A stretch of 32,898 bases of DNA, from the NCBI GenBank assembly GCA_002391465.1, contig DGFC01000110.1, positions 1 through 32,898 on the forward strand, written 5' to 3'. The notes under the pieces are model-generated. The model was not told the origin of the DNA and did no database searches. It was given only the letters and a program-made list of their open reading frames with translations. This document shows positions 9,508-17,467 of this stretch, piece by piece; position 1 is the stretch's first letter, and each line of letters opens with the position of its first letter. The translations under genes and the position numbers were made by a program. Origin of the DNA: Firmicutes bacterium UBA3910. Lineage in GTDB: Bacteria > Bacillota > Limnochordia > Darwinibacteriales > Darwinibacteriaceae.

Positions 9508-10872
9508 ATGATGGCATTGGAAGAAATCAGGGTTTTATCACCTACAGCAATTTTGGGTTATGGCTTCCCTCTTGCTTCATTTGAGGCTGGTCTAGAGCGG
9601 GACCCCCATGTAATTGCGGTTGACGCAGGTTCCACAGACCCAGGCCCATTCTATTTGGGCTCTGGACAGTCCTTTACACAGCGGTCCGCTGTGAAGAGGG
9701 ATCTGCATTACTTGGTCGCCGCTGCTTTGGAGCGAAATATTCCCTTGATCATAGGTACTGCCGGAGGTTCAGGCGCCATGGCCCATGTGGATTGGAACCT
9801 GTCTATCGTAGAAGAGGTACTGAGAGAACTGGGCCGGACAGCAAGTATAGCTGTGATCTACAGCGATATTGAGCGGGACTTGGCCGTGGAGAAATTGAAA
9901 AAAGGCGAGATCCAACCCCTCGGGCCGGTAGACCAGCTTACGGAAGAAGACATCCGTGCCAGCGCAAATCTGGTGGCCCAGATGGGGCTAGAGCCAATTA
10001 TGGCGGCCCTAGAGGCAGGGGCGGAGATCATCCTGGCAGGCCGGGCCTATGACCCAACCGTATTTGCCGCTCTGCCTATTCTAAAAGGTTTTGATACAGG
10101 TCTAGCCCTGCATATGGGTAAGATCCTGGAGTGTGCAGCCATTGCAGCAACACCTGGCAGCGGCAGCGACTGTCTTTTTGGCACCTTGGGCAGGGATTCA
10201 TTTGTTTTAGAGGCGCCTAATCCTGCTAGGCAGTGTACCAAACTGTCCATCGCGGCCCACACCCTCTACGAAAAAAGCAATCCCTATATTCTCCCCGGCC
10301 CGGGAGGCAGTCTGGACCTGACAGAGACCGTGTTCGAGGAGTTAGCAGGCGGCAAAGTACGTGTGTCGGGGACAAAGTATGTGCCAACTGAACAGTATTT
10401 TGTCAAGCTGGAAGGGGCCAGTTTGGTCGGTTATAGAACAGTCAGCATCGCTGGGGTACGTGATCCGATTATGATCGAACAGATCGATTCGGTCATCGCA
10501 GGCGTGAAAGAGCGGGTAGCGGACAACTTCCAGGAGTTAAAGGACTACCATTTACACGTCCACTGCTACGGCAAGAATGGGGTGATGGGTGAACTGGAAC
10601 CGACGCCGGTACCCGGGCATGAGCTGGGCTTGGTGATTGAGGCGGTTGGGCCCAGCCAAGAGATAGCCGATACTATCTGCAGCTTTGCCCGTTCAACCCT
10701 TCTGCACTACGGTTACCCCGGACGCAAGTCGACAGCCGGTAACCTGGCCTTCTTGTATTCGCCCTCCGATCTTTCCGCAGGGGCGGTTTACCGGTTTAAT
10801 GTCCATCACCTGATGCAGGTTGATAACCCAAATAGTCTGTTTAAAATGGAGTTGGGGAGGAGTGGTCTGTGA
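9508..10872 (+). CDS. AtuA/DUF1446 family protein in the glutamate mutase operon
   Basis: The 454-residue protein matches the acyclic terpene utilisation AtuA-like family (DUF1446). Visible features are an N-terminal GYGFPLASFEAGL, a glycine-rich GTAGGSGAMAHVDWN, and C-terminal VHCYGKNGVMGELEPTP. The biochemical role is not established for this subgroup. Because it overlaps the DUF4387 gene by 4 bp and lies between glmE and methylaspartate ammonia-lyase, it probably acts on a C5 branched acid or its CoA derivative in the same pathway, but that is inference from position. Start choice is uncertain: ATG 9508 abuts AGGAG (9503-9507), ATG 9511 is 3 bases away, and TTG 9517 has the best spacing. 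Confidence 0.85.
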   Translation: MMALEEIRVLSPTAILGYGFPLASFEAGLERDPHVIAVDAGSTDPGPFYLGSGQSFTQRSAVKRDLHYLVAAALERNIPLIIGTAGGSGAMAHVDWNLSIVEEVLRELGRTASIAVIYSDIERDLAVEKLKKGEIQPLGPVDQLTEEDIRASANLVAQMGLEPIMAALEAGAEIILAGRAYDPTVFAALPILKGFDTGLALHMGKILECAAIAATPGSGSDCLFGTLGRDSFVLEAPNPARQCTKLSIAAHTLYEKSNPYILPGPGGSLDLTETVFEELAGGKVRVSGTKYVPTEQYFVKLEGASLVGYRTVSIAGVRDPIMIEQIDSVIAGVKERVADNFQELKDYHLHVHCYGKNGVMGELEPTPVPGHELGLVIEAVGPSQEIADTICSFARSTLLHYGYPGRKSTAGNLAFLYSPSDLSAGAVYRFNVHHLMQVDNPNSLFKMELGRSGL

Positions 10873-11171
10873 GGTACGTTAAGGATGTGGCGCTGGTTGT
10901 GCGCAGCAAAAACGCAGGTCCCTATGAATTAACCCTTGATCTAATGTTTCCTGATGAAAACACTTACGACGAAGTGCGCGGCAGCATAACGAAGGAGAGA
11001 ATCGCTGAACTGTACAAGATTGATGTGAGCCAGGTGCTCTCCATCGTCCATTTTGCCCCGGCCCATGCGGTTAAGATAACTCTGGTACGGCCGCGACCTT
11101 CGGGGGATCTGGGAGAAACAGATGTTTATGGTGCTCAGCAGCATGCACCCCTTTTCGATCTAACTTACTAA
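10869..11171 (+). CDS. DUF4387 protein
   Basis: This is a small, 100-residue, soluble protein of the DUF4387 family, with VVRSKNAGPYELTLDLMF at the N-terminus and VRPRPSGDLGETDVYGAQQH near the end. DUF4387 proteins are typically encoded next to, or fused to, AtuA/DUF1446 proteins, so the two probably form one enzyme or complex. The GTG start overlaps the preceding TGA by 4 bp (GTGA) and has GGAGGAG at 10856-10862. Function is unknown. The partner gene and the operon suggest glutamate/methylaspartate catabolism. Confidence 0.85.
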   Translation: MRYVKDVALVVRSKNAGPYELTLDLMFPDENTYDEVRGSITKERIAELYKIDVSQVLSIVHFAPAHAVKITLVRPRPSGDLGETDVYGAQQHAPLFDLTY

Positions 11172-11185
11172 AGGAGTGGTAGACT

Positions 11186-12433
11186 GTGAAAATCAATGAG
11201 GTTGTTCTGTCCAAAGGATTGACCGGCTTTTATTTCGATGATCAGAGGGCCATTCGGCGAGGCAACTACGTGGAAAATGGGCTGGCCTATGATGGCGAAC
11301 CGGTCACGCCAGGATTTACCGCCATTCGCCAGGCTGGAGAGAGCGTTTCGGTCCAATTGGTCCTGAACAACGGGCAGGTTGCCTACGGCGACTGCGCCGC
11401 AGTCCAATATTCTGGGGCAGGCGGCAGGGATCCGCTCTTTTTGGCTGATGATTACATTCCAGCCATCGAGAAATACGTGGTACCTGTTCTGCAGGGCAAA
11501 ACAATCACTTCCTTCCGGGAAATGGCGGAGGAGATTGAGCAGCTCAAAGATGATCAGGGCAAACCGCTGCATACTGCCATCCGCTACGGTGTGAGCCAGG
11601 CCATCCTCGATGCCGTTGCTCGCAGCAAAGGCATGACTATGGCTGAGGTGATTGTGGCTGAATATGATTTGGAACTCATTCCCGAGCCGGTTCTGATTTT
11701 CTGTCAGAGCGGCGATGATCGAAAGATGAACGCCGATCGTATGATAATCAAGCAGGCTGATATTATGCCCCACGGACTGTATAACAACGTACAGAAGCTG
11801 GGAGCCAACGGAGAACACCTCAAAGAGTACTTAGTATGGTTGAAAGACAGGGTGCAGCAGCTTAAGGTCCGTGAAGACTACTTGCCCGATTTTCAGGTGG
11901 ACGTGTACGGTACAATTGGCGAAGCGTTCAATAACGACATAGCCAAGGTGGGGGAATACGCCAGGGAATTGGTGGAGATTGTGGCCCCACACAAGCTTCT
12001 CATTGAAGGTCCCATTGAGTTGGCATCCAAGGAAGAGCAGATCAGGGGTATGGCGGAGTTGAGGAAGTACGTGGATGATAACAACATTCCGGTCACCTTT
12101 GTTGTAGACGAATGGTGCAATACCCTCCAGGACATTAAAGACTTTACTGACGCCAAAGCGGGGCATATGATCCAAATTAAAGCCCCTGACTTGGGTAGTC
12201 TGACCAATTCGGTGGAAGCCATCCTCTACTGCCACGCCAACGGAATGATCCCCTATTTGGGCGGCACATGTAACGAGACAGAACGATCTGCCCAGATCAC
12301 TGTGCAGGTTGCTGTGGCCACCCAGCCCAGGCAGATACTTTCCAAACCGGGTATGGGCGTCGATGAGGGTCTTTCCATCTGCACCAATGAAATGAACCGT
12401 CTGGTAGCTTTGCTCCAGAGAAAAGCAAGGTAG
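11186..12433 (+). CDS. mal: Methylaspartate ammonia-lyase
   Basis: This enzyme (EC 4.3.1.2, enolase superfamily) eliminates ammonia from 3-methylaspartate to give mesaconate, the second step of the methylaspartate route of glutamate fermentation. At 415 residues it matches the Clostridium enzyme (413). The catalytic histidine lies in DIMPHGLYNNVQ and the catalytic lysine in MIQIKAPDLGS. Metal ligands are expected in VDVYGT, IEGPIE and VVDEWCN. GTG 11186 is served by AAAGGAG at 11170-11176. It lies 14 bp after the DUF4387 gene and 9 bp before the fumarase-like gene, in one operon. Confidence 0.96.
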   Translation: MKINEVVLSKGLTGFYFDDQRAIRRGNYVENGLAYDGEPVTPGFTAIRQAGESVSVQLVLNNGQVAYGDCAAVQYSGAGGRDPLFLADDYIPAIEKYVVPVLQGKTITSFREMAEEIEQLKDDQGKPLHTAIRYGVSQAILDAVARSKGMTMAEVIVAEYDLELIPEPVLIFCQSGDDRKMNADRMIIKQADIMPHGLYNNVQKLGANGEHLKEYLVWLKDRVQQLKVREDYLPDFQVDVYGTIGEAFNNDIAKVGEYARELVEIVAPHKLLIEGPIELASKEEQIRGMAELRKYVDDNNIPVTFVVDEWCNTLQDIKDFTDAKAGHMIQIKAPDLGSLTNSVEAILYCHANGMIPYLGGTCNETERSAQITVQVAVATQPRQILSKPGMGVDEGLSICTNEMNRLVALLQRKAR

Positions 12434-12442
12434 GCGATATTT

Positions 12443-13285
12443 GTGAGGGTAATAAAATACCAGGAAATTGCGGAGCGCATCAGGGAAATGTGCCTTGATG
12501 CCAACTACAATCTGCCCCGGGATGTCCTGCAGGCGCTGCAGGACGCCCGCACGGCTGAAGAATCATCGCTGGGGCGCAGCGTTTTAGACACTATCTTGGA
12601 GAACGCTGACATCGCCGGGCAGAAAAGGATGGCCCTCTGTCAGGATACGGGCATGGTGGTTGTCTTTGCCGAAGTGGGTCAGGACGTCCACATCGAAGGC
12701 GGCCTCTTAACAGATGCGGTAAACGAAGGGGTGCGTCAGGCCTACTCCGAAGGTTACCTGCGTAAAAGCGTTGTTGGCGATCCACTTCTGCGGGAGAACA
12801 CCAAGGATAATACACCGGCGGTGGTACACGTTTCGCTGGTGGCCGGCGATGAACTCCGCCTGATTGTGGCTCCTAAAGGCTTTGGCAGTGAGAACATGTC
12901 CGCCCTGCGCATGCTCAAGCCTGCTGAAGGGGTACAGGGTGTCAAGGACTTTGTCGTGGAACAGGTAACACGGGCTGGCGGCAATCCCTGTCCGCCCATT
13001 ATTGTGGGTGTGGGAATCGGAGGAACGATGGAAAAGGCAGCCCTCATGGCCAAACGTGCTGTGCTGCGGGATATCGGTTCGGTCAATCCCAAGCCCCATC
13101 TAGCCGAATTAGAAGGGGAACTGCTCGAACTGGTGAATAGGACCGGAGTAGGGCCCCAGGGGTTTGGTGGAACCCAAACCGCTCTGGCCGTGTTCATTGA
13201 GGACTACCCAACCCATATTGCAGGTCTGCCGGTGGCAATCAATATAAACTGCCATGTGGCTAGGCACGTGGAGGCGATCCTATAA
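12443..13285 (+). CDS. Class I fumarase alpha-type subunit, probable mesaconase half
   Basis: The 280-residue protein is the N-terminal (alpha) half of a two-subunit iron-sulphur hydro-lyase of the class I fumarase/tartrate dehydratase type. Three cysteines expected to hold the [4Fe-4S] cluster are visible in ALCQDTGM, GGNPCPP and ININCHVARH. In glutamate fermenters, class I fumarase-like enzymes hydrate mesaconate to (S)-citramalate, and the position directly after methylaspartate ammonia-lyase supports that role here. The beta subunit, normally adjacent, is not in this window; the next gene is unrelated. A role as fumarase cannot be excluded. GTG 12443 has only a modest upstream AGGTAGG (12429-12435) near the previous stop. 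Confidence 0.9.
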   Translation: MRVIKYQEIAERIREMCLDANYNLPRDVLQALQDARTAEESSLGRSVLDTILENADIAGQKRMALCQDTGMVVVFAEVGQDVHIEGGLLTDAVNEGVRQAYSEGYLRKSVVGDPLLRENTKDNTPAVVHVSLVAGDELRLIVAPKGFGSENMSALRMLKPAEGVQGVKDFVVEQVTRAGGNPCPPIIVGVGIGGTMEKAALMAKRAVLRDIGSVNPKPHLAELEGELLELVNRTGVGPQGFGGTQTALAVFIEDYPTHIAGLPVAININCHVARHVEAIL

Positions 13286-14155
13286 ATGCACTACACTACT
13301 TTGGTTCAGGCCGTTTATTACGCCCCCAGGGGCGGGCAGCGGTTAATGCATCTAGGCATGCTCATTGCCCAGCGCTATCTGCGGGCGGAGGACCGCCTGA
13401 TCGGAGTGGTGGGCGATGCAGGAGCCGGAAAATCTCTTCTGATTCGTGGGATGTTTCCAGGTCTAGTCTTGACCAACGACGATGATGGTGTTAACGTTAG
13501 GCCTTTACCCGTGCTGGAGGATGCGGAAAGCGATCATTTTCGCACCCATACCTATCATTTGGATGTCCGGTTTGAAATGGCTTTCTCGCCCCTTTGGAAA
13601 CTGGCGGAAGCAGTAAAAAAGGCCGTTTCCGGAGGACACCGAGTTGTTGTGGAGCACTTTGAACTGCTCTATCCACTGCTCAATCTCAATGCGGAAGTGT
13701 TGATCGGAGTTGGAGAAGAAGTGGTTGTGACAGTACCTACCCTGTTTGGTCCCTTTCCGACCGAAATCGCCCAACAGGCCTTCGATTCCATCATCTACCG
13801 CAAGATGGCCCACAGCGCGGAAGACATCACATCTGTCGTTATGAAGGAGATGGGTTTTGAGGTTCCCACCATCCACAGTGATGTGAAGCACGGCTTTGTG
13901 CTGGAATTTACCGAGAAGCCCAAAATAGACCTGGTAGAAGTGGAGCGCAGGGTGTGGGAGTACATCGAGCAGGATCTACCCATCAGTTACTTCAACGACA
14001 ATGCAATCCTAATCGGGGACGAGCAGTGGAAGTGCAGTGGGCCCAGGCTGCATCTTGCATCGACGGGTGAGATCGAGAATTTCCGTCTGGAAAAGGAGTT
14101 CCAGTATTCACCCATTACAAAGACGTATCTTTTAGCGGGAAGGATTGGGAAATAG
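13286..14155 (+). CDS. P-loop NTPase with a tRNA-synthetase SAD-like C-terminal domain
   Basis: The 289-residue protein has an N-terminal nucleotide-binding segment with Walker A GDAGAGKS at residues 43-50. Its C-terminal part resembles the 'second additional domain' of alanyl/threonyl-tRNA synthetases, with CSGPRLHLASTGEIENF beginning at C249. In synthetases this region reads C-x-G-(T/P)-H and the cysteine and histidine bind zinc; here arginine replaces that histidine, and no HxxxH motif is evident upstream, so editing activity is doubtful. From memory, such proteins are annotated only as 'alanine-tRNA synthetase second additional domain-containing'. The ATG directly abuts the fumarase-like stop, with GGAGG at 13270-13274. 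Operon position suggests a role in glutamate mutase or Fe-S enzyme maintenance, but this is unproven. Confidence 0.75.
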   Translation: MHYTTLVQAVYYAPRGGQRLMHLGMLIAQRYLRAEDRLIGVVGDAGAGKSLLIRGMFPGLVLTNDDDGVNVRPLPVLEDAESDHFRTHTYHLDVRFEMAFSPLWKLAEAVKKAVSGGHRVVVEHFELLYPLLNLNAEVLIGVGEEVVVTVPTLFGPFPTEIAQQAFDSIIYRKMAHSAEDITSVVMKEMGFEVPTIHSDVKHGFVLEFTEKPKIDLVEVERRVWEYIEQDLPISYFNDNAILIGDEQWKCSGPRLHLASTGEIENFRLEKEFQYSPITKTYLLAGRIGK

Positions 14156-14165
14156 GAGGGAAACA

Positions 14166-14936
14166 ATGGCGGAGGTAATCCGAGTCCTGCTGGCAGACAG
14201 CGATCCGCGGTTCCGAGCTGAACTCGGGGAATTCCTCAACGGCAGAAACGGCCTCCGTTTTCTAGGGGCGCTAGAACGGGGGGAAGACGTGGCGCGGGCT
14301 GTTGCAGAAACAAAACCCAGCGTTCTCCTGATCTGCCTGGATTCTCGGCCAACGGGCGGTTTAAAGGTGCTGAAAGAGGTCAGACGGCATTGGAGGGGGG
14401 ATGAACTGCCTGTTATAGCCCTTGCTCCACCGGAACGGGGAGAAGTCCTTCTGCAGGAGGCCGCCTCTTTAGGAGCGGATTACTGTATGCAGCGCCCGGT
14501 GGATTATGCTGTTCTGGCTCGGCGTATAAAGCAGCTCTGCAGAGAGAATGTGCCGCGCTTTGCGGCGGACTTGTCCAGACAGCGGGTGGAGGACATCTGT
14601 CGCCGGTATTTTGATGCCATGGGTATACCGCCCCATTATAAGGGTTATCGTTACCTTATGGAAGGCGTCTGGCTAGCCTGCCAGCATCCCCGCTGGCTCA
14701 ATGCGGTTACAACTAGGCTCTACCCGGCCATAGGCAAGAGGTTCGCCACAGGCGGCGTTCAGGTGGAGCGGGCGATGCGCTATGCTTTAGATGCGACTTG
14801 GGAAAAGGGAGAATTAGATGAGCTCTACCGTTTGTTTCCCTACGAGGTACGTCCCGATAGCGGGAAACCCACCAATTCCGCTTTCCTGGCGAAGATGGTT
14901 AATTTCGTTCTTTTGGAAATAGACGTTGGCGGTTAA
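14166..14936 (+). CDS. spo0A: Spo0A-type sporulation master regulator with degenerate receiver
   Basis: The 256-residue protein aligns with Spo0A along its whole length. The C-terminal DNA-binding domain is well conserved (GIPPHYKGYRYL, TRLYPAIGKRF, VERAMRYALDATW, KPTNSAFLAKMV). The N-terminal receiver is not: in an ungapped alignment with Bacillus subtilis, phosphoacceptor D56 is C57. The acidic pair D10-D11 is D11-S12, T86 is A87, and K108 is R110. Normal phosphorelay activation is therefore doubtful. Position after the spoIVB block supports orthology. ATG 14166 follows AGGAGGG (14155-14161), 10 bp after the preceding stop, and no separate promoter or 0A box was seen upstream, so read-through from the glutamate operon is likely. 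A strong terminator follows. Confidence 0.92.
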   Translation: MAEVIRVLLADSDPRFRAELGEFLNGRNGLRFLGALERGEDVARAVAETKPSVLLICLDSRPTGGLKVLKEVRRHWRGDELPVIALAPPERGEVLLQEAASLGADYCMQRPVDYAVLARRIKQLCRENVPRFAADLSRQRVEDICRRYFDAMGIPPHYKGYRYLMEGVWLACQHPRWLNAVTTRLYPAIGKRFATGGVQVERAMRYALDATWEKGELDELYRLFPYEVRPDSGKPTNSAFLAKMVNFVLLEIDVGG

Positions 14937-14960
14937 TCACACCTGCCGCTATGCATAATA

Positions 14961-14992
14961 ACAGAGACGGTGATAACCGTCTCTGTTTTTTT
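14961..14992 (+). terminator. Intrinsic terminator after spo0A
   Basis: ACAGAGACGG (14961-14970) and CCGTCTCTGT (14977-14986) form a perfect 10-bp stem with loop TGATAA, running into seven T (14986-14992). It closes the glm-spo0A transcription unit. The gap to steA is only 14 bp; a steA promoter would have to overlap this element, and TTGGCG (14926-14931) with TATGCA (14950-14955) is only a weak candidate. Confidence 0.95.
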
Positions 14993-15006
14993 ACGGGGGT
15001 GGTGGA

Positions 15007-16122
15007 ATGCGGGGGCGGGTTCGGCTCGGGCGAAGGACAAAGGAACTGATTCCGCTGCTGCGGCCAGGAGAAATAGCTGTGATCTGCCACGAGGAACTGG
15101 ACGCTGTTGCTGCCGCCGGTTTGGCGGACAGTGGTGCCGCCGCCGTAATTAACGCACGCCATTCCCTTTCCTGCCGCTACCCCAATCTCGGGCCCCGCGT
15201 CCTTCAAGAACAGGGGATTCTACTGCTGGACAATGTGGGTGAAGCGGTTTTTTCAATTCTGCAAGACGGTGATATGGTGGAAATCATTGGGCGTCAGGTG
15301 TTCCGCGATGGCGAACCCATTGCAACGGGAACTGTTGTCACGGCTTATCTGATTGAGGCAAGGCACAAATTGGCCAGGATTAATCTCCCTAACGAGCTGG
15401 ACCGATTTGTTACCAATACGCTGCACTATGCGGAAAAGGAGAAACACCTAATCCTCAAGGATCTGAACTTCCCCGAACTGAAGGTAGCGGTGGAAGGAAG
15501 ACCGGTTGTGGTGGTGGTGCGGGGCATAGGCTACAGAGAAGACCTGCACAGTCTAGCCCCCTTTTTACAAGAGGCCAAACCGGTGTTAATTGGTGTTGAT
15601 GGCGGTGCCGATGCCCTTCTGGCCTTTGGCTATAAACCCCACCTTATTGTGGGGGATATGGACAGCGTCAGTGATGGTGCTTTAACCTGTGGTGCTCAGT
15701 TAATTGCCCACGCTTACCAAAACGGGGAATGCCCCGGTGCGGCGCGCCTTGAAGAGATGGGGCTAGCCTATGATCTGCTGCCTGCCCCCGGCACAAGCGA
15801 AGACGTGGCGCTGCTTTTGGCCCATGCAAAAAAGGCAGAGATTATCGTACTGGTTGGATCCCATTCCAACATGATCGATTTCCTGGAAAAGGGACGCCCC
15901 GGAATGGCATCCACTTTCCTGACGCGGCTAAAAATCGGGCCCATTTTGCTGGACGCAAAAAAAGTGAGTGAACTGTACCGAGCCAGAAAACCCGTACCCG
16001 TTCTACCAGTACTGTTTATCGCCCTTGTGCCCATCGTGGTGTTTCTTGCCCTATCTTCCCCATGGCGGCATTATCTCCGCCTACTTTGGCTCCAGCTTCG
16101 GCTCATTGCGGGGTGGTTATAG
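15007..16122 (+). CDS. steA: SteA-like putative cytokinetic/envelope protein
   Basis: The 371-residue protein resembles SteA, known from Corynebacterium as a division-associated protein acting with SteB; it carries a thiamine-pyrophosphokinase-like fold. The core GVDGGADALLAFGYKPHLIVGD... region (residues about 197-220) and the following MDSVSDGAL match that fold. A single membrane segment lies near the C-terminus (PVLPVLFIALVPIVVFLAL, about residues 335-353). Whether it binds thiamine-type nucleotides is unknown. The gene starts at ATG 15007 with a G-rich GGGGGTGG upstream. It overlaps the steB-like gene by one base, and the operon continues with two glycosyl/phosphoglycosyl transferases, which points to envelope assembly or division. 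Confidence 0.87.
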   Translation: MRGRVRLGRRTKELIPLLRPGEIAVICHEELDAVAAAGLADSGAAAVINARHSLSCRYPNLGPRVLQEQGILLLDNVGEAVFSILQDGDMVEIIGRQVFRDGEPIATGTVVTAYLIEARHKLARINLPNELDRFVTNTLHYAEKEKHLILKDLNFPELKVAVEGRPVVVVVRGIGYREDLHSLAPFLQEAKPVLIGVDGGADALLAFGYKPHLIVGDMDSVSDGALTCGAQLIAHAYQNGECPGAARLEEMGLAYDLLPAPGTSEDVALLLAHAKKAEIIVLVGSHSNMIDFLEKGRPGMASTFLTRLKIGPILLDAKKVSELYRARKPVPVLPVLFIALVPIVVFLALSSPWRHYLRLLWLQLRLIAGWL

Positions 16123-16772
16123 TGAATCTGGGCTTCCGCTACCACCTAGCATCCCTGTTGGCTGTCCTCTTCAGCTTAGTCTTAGGCATTTTGATCGGCG
16201 GTGCCTTGTTCCAGGATAGTGCTTTAGTGGAAGAACAGGGTCTGCTTATTGCAGATATGGAAGAGCGGTTCTTGGCCGCCCAGGTCAAGCTCAATAGTCT
16301 CAAGCAGGAACTGGCGCAGAGAGAGGAGGCGTGGCTGCAGCTGCGAGATGCCATTTTGCCTGGACGGCTTGCGGACAAAACAGTGGTTATGGTGACCGAT
16401 GGGGGACAAAGAGATGAACAGGTACATATACTGGAAAAGCTGCTTGGCGAAGGCGGCGCAGAACTGAAGTACATTACCAGCAGCGAACTAGCGGACTACG
16501 AGCCCAAGGAGGGCGAAAGCCTTCTGTTTCGGGCAGGTGCCTTAAGGGACGCAAAGCAGACGGAAGCATTGGAGCGGATCAAAGAAAAGGGAGGCAGAGT
16601 TGCTATCGTCTGGGGGACGGAGGAAACACCTCCCTTGGACAGCATCTCCTGGGGCCTACGGGTAGGCGGAGTGGACACAGTCTGGGGGCAGATCGCGCTG
16701 CTGTTGGGCTTAGCTTCGAACCGAGATGGGCATTTCGGCCCAGGCGAGTCTGCTGAGGGTTTGTTTCCATGA
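16122..16772 (+). CDS. steB: SteB/MctB-like membrane-anchored protein
   Basis: The protein is 216 residues from GTG 16122, which overlaps the steA stop and has GGGGTGG upstream. The N-terminus FRYHLASLLAVLFSLVLG is the membrane anchor typical of the SteB/MctB family (the latter described as a mycobacterial copper-transport protein). A coiled coil follows (residues about 36-80), then an extracytoplasmic domain. It is shorter than the usual 300 or so residues. An upstream in-frame ATG at 16062 lies inside steA and would put non-family sequence before the anchor. It overlaps the next start by 4 bp (ATGA). In Corynebacterium SteA and SteB interact, so the same is likely here. Confidence 0.82.
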   Translation: MNLGFRYHLASLLAVLFSLVLGILIGGALFQDSALVEEQGLLIADMEERFLAAQVKLNSLKQELAQREEAWLQLRDAILPGRLADKTVVMVTDGGQRDEQVHILEKLLGEGGAELKYITSSELADYEPKEGESLLFRAGALRDAKQTEALERIKEKGGRVAIVWGTEETPPLDSISWGLRVGGVDTVWGQIALLLGLASNRDGHFGPGESAEGLFP

Positions 16773-17467
16773 AAGTGGCAGCCCTAATTCCCGTGTACAA
16801 CGAAGAGGAGCGGATCTACGAGACACTGTGGGCAGCTGTTGATCTCGGTTTGGTAGACCAGATTATGGTGATAAACGATGGTTCAACTGACAGTACTCCT
16901 GAGCAGGTCAAGAGAGTGCCCGGGGTAGAACTGCTCAACCTGCCTAATAATGTGGGCAAGGGCGATGCCCTAAATGCAGGCTGGCAGAAGATGGCAGCTG
17001 ATGTTTACCTTCTCATAGACGGAGATCTGGGTTTTAGTGCCCGCTCTGCCGGCGATTTACTATTACCGGTGCTGCAAGGGCAGGCGGATATGACAGTAGC
17101 CCGTTTCGGTCAGCAGCAGAGCAGCGATGGTAGAAAGATGGGTTTTGGTATGGTGCGCCGGCTTGCTTCGTTTGGAGTGGAGAGGATGACAGGGGAAAAA
17201 CTTGCAAACCCACTTTCCGGTCAACGGGCGGTTCGGGCTGAGGTCCTTGCCCAATTAGGTGGATTCTTTCCGGGCTATGGTGTGGAGATCGGTCTAACGG
17301 TCGGGGCGCTTTATTTTGGCTTTAGGATAGAGGAAGTTCCCCTTCCCTTGGAACATAGGGCTTACGGGCGGGGGCTAAGGGGCATCCTTCATCGAGGCAG
17401 GCAGCTCATGCATGTTTTAGCGGCGTTTCGCCTGTGCAGGCAGAAAGGTTGGGGAAGGCTGTGGTAA
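16769..17467 (+). CDS. Family 2 glycosyltransferase
   Basis: This 232-residue GT-A fold enzyme transfers a sugar from a nucleotide-sugar donor. ALIPVYNEEERI at the N-terminus, INDGSTDSTPEQ and the metal-binding DGDLG in LLIDGDLGF are visible, as is the C-terminal region with GGFFPGYGVEIGL. There are no membrane segments, so it is cytoplasmic or peripheral. It overlaps steB-like by 4 bp and the downstream transferase by at least 7 bp. Its acceptor is unknown; pairing with a MraY/WecA-type enzyme suggests lipid-linked glycan synthesis. Confidence 0.88.
   Translation: MKVAALIPVYNEEERIYETLWAAVDLGLVDQIMVINDGSTDSTPEQVKRVPGVELLNLPNNVGKGDALNAGWQKMAADVYLLIDGDLGFSARSAGDLLLPVLQGQADMTVARFGQQQSSDGRKMGFGMVRRLASFGVERMTGEKLANPLSGQRAVRAEVLAQLGGFFPGYGVEIGLTVGALYFGFRIEEVPLPLEHRAYGRGLRGILHRGRQLMHVLAAFRLCRQKGWGRLW

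Noticed and set aside
14145..14165. TTG 14145 as the spo0A start
   Set aside because: It lies within the previous gene and its own ribosome-binding site is absent, whereas AGGAGGG precedes ATG 14166.
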